Of a stretch of 24,136 nucleotides of DNA, positions 1 to 6,272 are shown piece by piece. How positions within the stretch are numbered: position 1 is the stretch's first letter; every line of letters begins with the position of its first letter. Under the pieces are notes generated by a model. The model was not told the DNA's origin, did no database searches, and saw only the letters and a list, made by a program, of their open reading frames with translations. The stretch covers positions 1 through 24,136 of the forward strand of contig JAGRAY010000009.1 in assembly GCA_020434375.1 (NCBI GenBank), written 5' to 3'. The position numbers and the translations under genes are program-made. The stretch is from Bdellovibrionales bacterium. Its GTDB lineage: Bacteria; Bdellovibrionota_G; JALEGL01; JAGRAY01.

Positions 1-1781
1 ACATCTGTTCCCTTAAGGTCCGCAAAATGATACGCCAAGAGCTGCAAAGGAATTGTCTCAACAATAGGTCGAATTAAATCATCAATTTTTGGAATCGACA
101 TACTATAGTCCGCAAGACGACTAACTTCCTGGTCGCCTTCGGAAATCACAGCGATAATTTTACCTCCTCTCGCTTTTACTTCTTGAAGATTTCCAATGAT
201 TTTTGGAAGCATTGAACCACCAGTAGCCAAAACCACCACCGGCATATCTTCATCAATAAGTGCAATGGGACCATGTTTCATTTCTGCGGCTGAATATCCT
301 TCGGCATGAATATAGGAAATTTCTTTCAATTTAAGAGCTCCTTCAAGCGCAATGGGAAAACTTGAGCCTCTTCCTAAATATAAAAAATCTCTCGTATGCA
401 AAAAAGCTTTAGCAATTGTCTTTGTGACGTCATCAACACTCAGCGCTTTTTCAACTAGAAATGGAAGCATCGTAAGAGTATGAAGATGTCCCTTCATTTC
501 ATTTTCTGAAATCGTTTTTCTTTTACGCGCCAGCCGAAGTGCAATCATCAAAAGTACCACGAGTTGCGTAGTAAAAGCCTTAGTCGAAGCCACTCCAATT
601 TCTGGACCCGCATGCGTGTAAACAACCGAATTTGATTTTCTCGCAATTGAACTATCCACACTATTGCAGATTGAAAGAACATATGCCTGCTTTGACTGGG
701 CTTCTTCAAGAGCTGCAAGTGTATCGGCGGTTTCACCAGACTGGGATATCGGGATAAACAATACTGTATTATCAATAACAGGTTTTCGATATCTAAACTC
801 TGATGCCCAGTCGACTTCCACGGGTATTTTCGCAAGACCTTCAATCCAAAACTTAGCAACCAGTGCAGCGTGCCAGGATGTGCCACAAGCAACCAATACC
901 ACTCGGGAAGGAAATGCTGTATTAGGAAGAATCGTATCGTCCAATATCACTTCTGATGACGTTTCGATTATCCTACCACGAAGTGTATCGGTAATGGCAC
1001 GAGGCTGCTCATAAATTTCTTTGAGCATAAAATGCTTGAAACCATCTTTTTCAGCTGCGACTCTTGACCAAGTAATTGTTTTGGGTGTCTTTTGTATCTC
1101 CGATCCTAAAAAATTTTTTACCGACCAACGATCCTTTTCGATGATCGCCATTTCTCCGTCTTCCAGTACTACGACTTCGCGCGTATATTCTAAAAGTGCT
1201 GGGATGTCTGATGCAACGTACATTTCACCTTCTCCCAAACCCAAAATGAGTGGGCTGGCATTTTTTGCGACAATGATTTTATCAGGTTCACGGGTGCAAA
1301 GAATCGCAAATGAAAATGCCCCTCTAAGCTCCTTAAGGGTATTTTGAACAGCTACTTCAAATGATTGATTTTGGTTCAAGAAGTATTCTATTTGAGCCGG
1401 AACGGTTTCGGTATCTGTTTCCGACTGAAAAACAAACCCTTCTTTTTGTAATTTTTCACGAAGTTCGAGGTGATTTTCAATGATTCCGTTGTGAACCACA
1501 ACCACATGATTCGATCGATGTGGATGTGCGTTCTCATCCGACGGCTTTCCGTGAGTCGCCCAACGGGTATGACCAATACCAATATGGCCTTCCAGAGTTT
1601 TTTCATCCAGACGTTTTTCTAAATTCTGAAGTTTTCCCTTAGCTCGAGCAACGTGAATCTCTTTGTTCGCGCATATTGCAATACCTGAGGAATCATATCC
1701 TCGATATTCAAGCTTTTTTAAGCTATTAATAAGAAAAGGTTGGGCATTTTTCCCACCAACATAACCTACAATTCCACACAT
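1..1781 (-). CDS. glmS: Glutamine--fructose-6-phosphate aminotransferase (GlmS), 3' end outside window
   Basis: GlmS converts fructose-6-P and glutamine to glucosamine-6-P, the entry to amino-sugar and peptidoglycan synthesis in the cytosol. The reverse strand is open for 593 codons from ATG at 1781 to the window edge. Seen: MCGIVGYVGG at the N-terminus with the class II amidotransferase Cys2 nucleophile, EYRGYDSSGIA, GHTRWATHG and HNGIIEN. Two SIS isomerase domains follow: CGTSWHAALVAKFWIE, SQSGETADTLAAL, GRGSSFPIALEGALKLKE, EGYSAAEMKHGP. The visible end, LAYHFADLKGTDV, matches the family just before its usual DQPRNLAKSVTVE tail, so only about a dozen residues are missing. The start lies 3 nt after the glmU stop. 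A good Shine-Dalgarno, AAAGGTGA (1789-1796, reverse strand), lies inside the last glmU codons with 7-nt spacing, so the two genes are co-transcribed. No room for a glmS ribozyme exists upstream. Confidence 0.97.
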   Translation of the reverse strand, partial: MCGIVGYVGGKNAQPFLINSLKKLEYRGYDSSGIAICANKEIHVARAKGKLQNLEKRLDEKTLEGHIGIGHTRWATHGKPSDENAHPHRSNHVVVVHNGIIENHLELREKLQKEGFVFQSETDTETVPAQIEYFLNQNQSFEVAVQNTLKELRGAFSFAILCTREPDKIIVAKNASPLILGLGEGEMYVASDIPALLEYTREVVVLEDGEMAIIEKDRWSVKNFLGSEIQKTPKTITWSRVAAEKDGFKHFMLKEIYEQPRAITDTLRGRIIETSSEVILDDTILPNTAFPSRVVLVACGTSWHAALVAKFWIEGLAKIPVEVDWASEFRYRKPVIDNTVLFIPISQSGETADTLAALEEAQSKQAYVLSICNSVDSSIARKSNSVVYTHAGPEIGVASTKAFTTQLVVLLMIALRLARKRKTISENEMKGHLHTLTMLPFLVEKALSVDDVTKTIAKAFLHTRDFLYLGRGSSFPIALEGALKLKEISYIHAEGYSAAEMKHGPIALIDEDMPVVVLATGGSMLPKIIGNLQEVKARGGKIIAVISEGDQEVSRLADYSMSIPKIDDLIRPIVETIPLQLLAYHFADLKGTD

Positions 1782-1784
1782 TTA

Positions 1785-2846
1785 TTAATCACCTTTCAAA
1801 ACAATGGTTCCTGATCCAATTTGAGTTCCGTCTCCAATCTCAGCATCACAAAGATATACGCCAGTTCCAATTTTAACCCTTTCACCAAGGTGCACATTCG
1901 AGAGTCTCGAGCCTGCGTCAACTATGCACCGCTTCCCTAAAACAGACTTTCCTTCAATGAGAACTCTGCCCTGGAGAACGGAGTCTCGACCAATTTGAAC
2001 TTCGGGATGAATCGAAGTGGTTCCTGGATCGTCTAAAGACACTCCTGATTCAAGAAGCCTCGCAGCCTTTTCGTCTTCAAAAAATCGTGTCACTTCTGAG
2101 AGCGTACTGCGATCATTGATGCCAAGAGCTTCCAAAGGTTCTTTGATCTGCATTCGACCTACAGATCGACCATGAGTCCGAGCATCTGAGATAACATCCG
2201 TTAAGTAGTACTCACCTTGCTGATTCGTGGGTTTTAGGCGGTCGATGGCTTCCCAAAGGAATTTGGGGTCATAAAAGCCAATACCTGTATTAACTTCCGT
2301 GATTTCTTTTTCTTCAAGTGTCGCATCTTTTTCCTCGACAATTCGAGCCACAAGGCCGTCTCCAGCCACAACAACGCGACCGTAGCCGGTGGGCTCTTCC
2401 AAATCAGCAGTCAAAAGTGTTACAGCATTTTTGGCAGAATCATGAAGCATTCGAAGACGCCTCAGTGTTTCAACTCGTATCCCAGGAATATCACCGTAAA
2501 GAATCAAAATGGGACCCGGAAAACCGTCAAAACAAGGTTTAGCTGTTTTCACTGCATCACCGGTACCTTTCATTTCTGATTGAAGCACCCATTCGACGCT
2601 TAAAAAACTAGAAAAAGTATTTTGAACCTCTTGCGCTTGGTGTCCTACAACAACTACCGTTTTTGTGGATCCTAAATCTTCCGCTGTTTTGAGAACATAG
2701 TGAAGCATAGGCATTCCAGCAACCAGATGAAGAACCTTCGCTAAATCAGATTCCATGCGGGTTCCTTTACCCGCAGCCAAGACAATGATCCCAAAAGCTC
2801 GGTTTTGATAGTTTTCAAATGACAAATCACGTGCTGTATAGCACAA
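1785..2846 (-). CDS. glmU: GlmU-type UDP-GlcNAc pyrophosphorylase lacking the acetyltransferase domain
   Basis: Uridylyltransferase making UDP-GlcNAc from GlcNAc-1-P and UTP in the cytosol. Residue numbers follow a 353-aa reading from TTG at 2846. Seen: nucleotide loop LAAGKGTRM (23-31) with K37, QSEMKGTGDAV (89-99), Mg-binding GDIP (D119), GYGRV (154-158), EVNTGI (184-189), GEYYLTDVI (211-219) and GINDR (N244). A linker helix and a short left-handed beta-helix (about 278-350) follow. Bifunctional GlmU is about 455 aa. This one stops at TAA TAA after roughly four beta-helix coils, before the segment carrying the acetyltransferase Arg/Lys/His/Tyr residues. The glmS SD sits in its last codons and glmS starts 3 nt later, so this is a real end rather than a local frameshift. 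The start is uncertain: in-frame TTG at 2846 or 2825, with no clear SD for either and no in-frame ATG before the LAAGKG loop. Confidence 0.9.
   Translation of the reverse strand: MCYTARDLSFENYQNRAFGIIVLAAGKGTRMESDLAKVLHLVAGMPMLHYVLKTAEDLGSTKTVVVVGHQAQEVQNTFSSFLSVEWVLQSEMKGTGDAVKTAKPCFDGFPGPILILYGDIPGIRVETLRRLRMLHDSAKNAVTLLTADLEEPTGYGRVVVAGDGLVARIVEEKDATLEEKEITEVNTGIGFYDPKFLWEAIDRLKPTNQQGEYYLTDVISDARTHGRSVGRMQIKEPLEALGINDRSTLSEVTRFFEDEKAARLLESGVSLDDPGTTSIHPEVQIGRDSVLQGRVLIEGKSVLGKRCIVDAGSRLSNVHLGERVKIGTGVYLCDAEIGDGTQIGSGTIVLKGD
2831..2844. promoter_or_regulatory. Short dyad GTGCT-GTAT-AGCAC at the glmU 5' end
   Basis: GTGCT (2831-2835) and AGCAC (2840-2844) are exact reverse complements around a 4-nt loop. 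The dyad covers the first codons if glmU starts at TTG 2846, or lies just upstream if it starts at TTG 2825. It could be an operator half-site pair or a small RNA hairpin masking the start region. Function is inference, and a 5-bp stem can arise by chance. Confidence 0.3.
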
Positions 2847-2849
2847 GGT

Positions 2850-2963
2850 TTATTCGCATTCCAGATATGGCCAGATATGGATAGAAGTCGTGTCAAAGAC
2901 CAATCCTGCGTCCTGTCCTATTTGAAGAGCCACATCTCTAATTGACGATGGGCAAAAGGAGTC
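2850..2963 (-). pseudogene. Possible remnant: C-terminal TOBE-like end of an ABC transporter ATPase
   Basis: Between an in-frame stop (2964-2966) and stop TAA (2850-2852) the reverse strand is open for 37 codons. It includes the stretch DVALQIGQDAGLVFDTTSIH followed by IWP. The pattern (xLxxGQxxxLxFDxxxIHxWP) resembles the last strand pair of the TOBE domain ending sugar or polyamine ABC ATPases. There is no ATG, only a possible GTG at the V of DVALQ, and no upstream Walker motifs. It may be a decayed 3' end left between glmU and the divergent kinase gene. The similarity is judged by eye on a very short segment, so confidence is low. Confidence 0.2.
2861..2880. repeat. Perfect tandem duplication of CCAGATATGG
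   Basis: CCAGATATGG occurs twice in direct succession with no spacer. The unit is itself a near-palindrome (CCA...TGG). It lies 15 bp upstream of the TTG at 2846, in the position of a 5' leader or operator for glmU-glmS. Alternatively it is a recent 10-bp slippage duplication at the end of the TOBE-like remnant, after the IHIWP codons. Confidence 0.6.
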
Positions 2964-3115
2964 TTAATAACCTCAAGTTAATAATTTTAAACGAAAATTT
3001 ATTCATCGAAGCCAACGAATCATGGTTTTCATTATCTTCGGATTCTGATAACCTTAGCCGGTTGCGTTAAAAACCAAATAAACTTAACCAAAGTGAACCC
3101 CTACCAAAAATACTG

Positions 3116-5260
3116 ATGTCCTACCGATACCCACTAAAATTTGGCAAGTATACCTTCGTGCGCCGCATCGCGGTAGGTGGAATGGCCGAAGTCTTTAAAG
3201 CCAAGCTTTTGGGACCAAAGAGTTTTGAAAAAACACTAGCTGTTAAGAAGATTCTTCCAGAGTTCAATGAAGATGAAGACTTCATTCAAATGTTTGTCGA
3301 CGAAGCTCGCATTTCTTCAAACTTACATCATAGTAATATTGTTCAGGTCTTCGATTTTGGAGAAGTCCAAGGTTCTTATTACATTGCTATGGAGTGGGTC
3401 GACGGACCCAATCTACGCAATTTACTTCAAAGGCACCTAAAAACTCATTCGCGATTCCCTAAAGATTTGGCCATGTATATTTGTCTGCAAATTGCCAAAG
3501 CTCTAGACTATGCCCACAACGTTAGAATTGATGGCGAGAGCTCTATTCAACTGGTTCATCGCGATGTAAGTCCTCAAAACATTCTCATTTCACGGGTGGG
3601 CGAAGTCAAAATTACCGACTTCGGAATTGCAAAAGCAACGATCAAACTTTCTAAAACTCAACCCGGAAAAGTCCAAGGCAAACTCAGCTATATGTCGCCA
3701 GAGCAAGCTACTGGGAAGGCCATCGATCGGCGATCAGATATTTTTTCTCTGGGTATTATTTTCATTGAGCTTCTGACAGGGTCCAAAGCTTATGTCGGCG
3801 AAAACACAGGAGAACGCTTCGAGCGTATTCGCGAAGCCCGCGTGCCCAACCTTAAGGTACTCGTTCCAGACCTTCCTGAGAATCTTACGAACCTCATTTA
3901 CACAATGGTTGCAAAAAACCCTGAAGATCGTCCCCAAAGTGGTCAAGAAGTCGTTGAAGCGCTCACTCGACTCTTGGCGAGTGCCTCATTAGCTCGCTTG
4001 GAGCAGGCGCTAGCAGAACTTGTTGAAATAGACTTTCCTAAGGAACAAAGTGATTCAAAAATTGATCCTCAGATTAACCCTCCGATGGACCCACCCGAAA
4101 AGTCAGAGCCAAACAAAATAGCTGATGAACAATTTACAGCCATTAGCGAAGGTCGTTTACCACTATCAATGTCCGAACATTCAGAACCTAAAACAAAACC
4201 GATAGAAATTCCTAAGACAGAGTTAGACATAAGTCTCAATAGATTTTTCCTCAAAAGAATGTTTCTGAAATTCCCAATAGGGTCCTATGTTGCTCTAGGC
4301 GGGCTTTTCGTAATTGCCATCTCTATCTTTATCTATATGCTACTTCACGAAGACAACCCATCCAACCAGAACATTGATAGCGCCATGATTCAACCTATGG
4401 CAACCGCATCACCTCAGGCTACGATTGCTTCGGGACCTGTAGACGTTGATCTTCGAGTGGCCGCCGAAGAACGTGAAAAGGAAATTCAAATGCGTCTACA
4501 AGAACTTGAAGATGAAGTATTTCAAGCTAAACGTGATGCCGAGAAAACAGCAAAGCAATTAGAGAAAGCCCAAGCCAAACTCAAAAAACTCGACCCAAAT
4601 CAATTCTCGGGCCCTTGTCCAAAAAACATGATTCACATTCGAAGAGGAAATTTTCTTCTTGGCTCTAGCCCGGAAGACCCTGAGCGAAATGATTTGGTCG
4701 AAACAAAACTTCAAAGTGTTACTCTGCCAGGATTTTGTATTGATAAGTACGAATATCCAAACAAAAAGGGTGCCGTACCTCGAATTCGAGTAACATGGAA
4801 CGATGCTGTCGACTTATGTGCAAAGCAAGGCAAAAGGCTTTGTTTTCAAGAAGAGTGGGAACGCGCCTGTAAAGGACCTGACTCTGACAATGAGGATAGA
4901 AAATATGTCTTTGGCAACTACTGGAGAGCTAATGTTTGTAATATGCAAACCGTTGTGGACGATCTCCCAAAAGACCAAAAAATTCTTCCATCTGGTCAGA
5001 TGAAAAACTGCACCTCCAAAGAAGGTGTTTTTGATTTAACGGGCAATGTCGACGAATGGACATTTAGCCCGGGTACGTTTAACCCTGGAAGCCATGTTAC
5101 AAAGGGGGATCAAGTTATCGGCCAAATTACCAAGGACGATGTGCCTCCATTCGAGAAGTTCCTCAAAGCTCAAAAGAACAAGACCTTGGTTTTCGATGCT
5201 GCAGAGACGCAAATTAAATTGTCTCACGAGTGTGGATTCAGTAGCATAGGCATACTATGA
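3116..5260 (+). CDS. Transmembrane Ser/Thr protein kinase with C-terminal FGE-sulfatase-like domain
   Basis: Hanks-type kinase, 714 aa. Kinase domain about 11-285: loop AVGGMAEVF (19-27), in which the first Gly of GxGxxG is Ala; Lys44 in LAVKKIL; HRDVSPQN (148-155); DFG (168-170); SYMSPEQATG; SDIFSLGIIF. A Pro/Glu/Lys-rich linker (about 305-375), one TM helix (about 388-410), a charged heptad-like coiled coil (about 445-492) and a Cys-containing FGE-sulfatase-like fold (501-714) follow. The last shows GNFLLGSSPEDPERND, LPGFCIDKYEYP, RLCFQEEWERACKG and LTGNVDEW. By topology the FGE-like part is periplasmic and probably a ligand sensor; its Cys residues could form disulfides. The family's closing GGSW...GFRC segment is not recognisable, and the protein ends HECGFSSIGIL. 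ATG 3116 is the first in-frame start before the kinase fold; its SD is weak. The stop overlaps the next start (ATGA). Confidence 0.92.
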   Translation: MSYRYPLKFGKYTFVRRIAVGGMAEVFKAKLLGPKSFEKTLAVKKILPEFNEDEDFIQMFVDEARISSNLHHSNIVQVFDFGEVQGSYYIAMEWVDGPNLRNLLQRHLKTHSRFPKDLAMYICLQIAKALDYAHNVRIDGESSIQLVHRDVSPQNILISRVGEVKITDFGIAKATIKLSKTQPGKVQGKLSYMSPEQATGKAIDRRSDIFSLGIIFIELLTGSKAYVGENTGERFERIREARVPNLKVLVPDLPENLTNLIYTMVAKNPEDRPQSGQEVVEALTRLLASASLARLEQALAELVEIDFPKEQSDSKIDPQINPPMDPPEKSEPNKIADEQFTAISEGRLPLSMSEHSEPKTKPIEIPKTELDISLNRFFLKRMFLKFPIGSYVALGGLFVIAISIFIYMLLHEDNPSNQNIDSAMIQPMATASPQATIASGPVDVDLRVAAEEREKEIQMRLQELEDEVFQAKRDAEKTAKQLEKAQAKLKKLDPNQFSGPCPKNMIHIRRGNFLLGSSPEDPERNDLVETKLQSVTLPGFCIDKYEYPNKKGAVPRIRVTWNDAVDLCAKQGKRLCFQEEWERACKGPDSDNEDRKYVFGNYWRANVCNMQTVVDDLPKDQKILPSGQMKNCTSKEGVFDLTGNVDEWTFSPGTFNPGSHVTKGDQVIGQITKDDVPPFEKFLKAQKNKTLVFDAAETQIKLSHECGFSSIGIL

Positions 5261-6171
5261 TTAAACAAATTCTTTTAGGGGGACTATTCTTAGCAATAGG
5301 AGTAGCACACAGCGCCTCAATTGTTGTATTACAGGGTGACTCTTCTGATTTTGGTCGAAAATTTTTTTCTGGATTTTCGTCTGTGGTCACAGAAAGCATC
5401 AAAGCTTTTCAATATGATATCTCTAAAGACCGAGCGATTTTAGAACAAATCAAATCACTACAACCTGATCTCATTTTAACCATTGGTAAAGCTCCTGTGG
5501 AAGCGATGGTAAATTTACTGCCGTCAACCCCATTTATTGTTAGCGACTATTTTAGCCCTTCTCTTGTAAAAAAACCAAATGTCGTTTTGATGGAACGAAT
5601 TCCGCCAACCGATGAGGCGTTTGAACTACTCTTTAAATTTAACCCCGAAATCAAAAGCATAGGTACAATATATAACCCTCAATATTCAAAGAGTATTTTC
5701 GACCGATTAGTTAAATCTGCCACTTCAAAAAAGATTCGAGTGGCCTCTATCAAAGCCAGTCAATCCAAAGATGTTAAGTCCTATGTAACAGCCTTTGCAG
5801 GGAAAATTGATGCCTATGTTGCTATTCGAGATTTAACACTTTCATCTCCTACCGCGATGCAAGCGATTTATGAGTTTTCCCAAAAGAATCAGGTTCCTGT
5901 TGTATCCTTGGACCCTGCACATCAAGGTCAACCTGCTTTAATCAATCTAGCCGTTGATCCAATTCAGTTGGGAACTCAAGCCTGGGAAGTCGCAAAAATT
6001 GTCCTTAGGGAAAAGAAGATCCCTGAACTTCCATCTAAATTGGCACCAAGTGAACTTAACTTAACAGTGTCATTGAGCGCTGTATCTCTTTTGGAAAAAG
6101 GAATGCAATTACTTCCGAAGTTTCTTCAAGAAACGACAGATGTAAACTACACCGTTCGCGTTATACACTAA
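5257..6171 (+). CDS. Periplasmic substrate-binding protein, ABC_sub_bind (PF04392)-like
   Basis: 304 aa with a signal peptide: MIKQ, then a hydrophobic core and a likely cleavage site at AHSA-S near residue 20. The mature part has the two-lobed Rossmann-like pattern of the uncharacterised ABC substrate-binding family: SIVVLQGDSSDFGRKFFSGF, LQPDLILTIGKAPVEAM, PEIKSIGTIYNPQYSKSIF, IDAYVAIRDLTLSSP, NQVPVVSLDP, then NLAVDPIQLGTQAWEVAKIV. The family normally feeds an ABC permease and ATPase, but none is present here, so it is an orphan. The ATG overlaps the kinase A stop by 4 nt, implying coupled translation. It could therefore serve as the ligand-binding partner of the kinase's periplasmic domain; that role is inference. 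The family assignment is by pattern and the ligand is unknown. Confidence 0.8.
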   Translation: MIKQILLGGLFLAIGVAHSASIVVLQGDSSDFGRKFFSGFSSVVTESIKAFQYDISKDRAILEQIKSLQPDLILTIGKAPVEAMVNLLPSTPFIVSDYFSPSLVKKPNVVLMERIPPTDEAFELLFKFNPEIKSIGTIYNPQYSKSIFDRLVKSATSKKIRVASIKASQSKDVKSYVTAFAGKIDAYVAIRDLTLSSPTAMQAIYEFSQKNQVPVVSLDPAHQGQPALINLAVDPIQLGTQAWEVAKIVLREKKIPELPSKLAPSELNLTVSLSAVSLLEKGMQLLPKFLQETTDVNYTVRVIH

Positions 6172-6204
6172 GCTGAGAAGCTTTACTGAGTTAGAGATGT
6201 CAAT

Positions 6205-6237
6205 TACCTAGATTAGGTATTAAACGACATAGATAAT
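6205..6237 (+). promoter_or_regulatory. Inverted repeat and candidate promoter upstream of glyS
   Basis: TACCTA (6205-6210), GAT, TAGGTA (6214-6219) form a perfect 6-bp inverted repeat. A candidate -10, GATAAT (6232-6237), is 17 bp downstream of TAGATT (6209-6214), which would be a poor -35 lying within the repeat. This suggests an operator or activator site over the -35 of the glyS-kinase B operon. There is no T-tract, so it is not an intrinsic terminator. A second short stem, AAGCT-GAGA-AGCTT (6170-6183), sits at the end of the preceding gene. Confidence 0.35.
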
Positions 6238-6272
6238 GGACGAGTAAATTAAACTACAGTAATCTTAACGCT

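Larger units (their letters stand above)
2847..3115. other. Divergent intergenic region between glmU and kinase A
   Basis: This 269-bp gap must hold promoters for both directions. On the reverse strand, TAAAAT (2984-2989) is a plausible -10 for glmU-glmS but has no good -35. On the forward strand no convincing -35/-10 pair precedes the kinase; TTGCGT (3062-3067) with TAACCA (3085-3090) is a weak candidate. The left part carries the tandem 10-mer and the possible TOBE remnant. Apart from these, nothing recognisable was seen. Confidence 0.5.

Noticed and set aside
664..1347. Two forward open frames of over 100 codons at the left end
   Set aside because: Both are antisense to glmS, whose reverse frame carries continuous, unmistakable SIS and amidotransferase motifs.
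1600..1800. glmS ribozyme or riboswitch
   Set aside because: Only 3 nt separate glmU and glmS, and the glmS SD lies in glmU codons, so no leader exists for a ribozyme.
5036..5260. Frameshift at the 3' end of kinase A
   Set aside because: The other frames near the end do not restore the GGSW or GFRC motifs, and the stop forms a normal ATGA overlap with the next gene.
6170..6183. Stem AAGCT-GAGA-AGCTT after the binding-protein gene as an intrinsic terminator
   Set aside because: The 5-bp AT-containing stem is weak and no T-tract follows.
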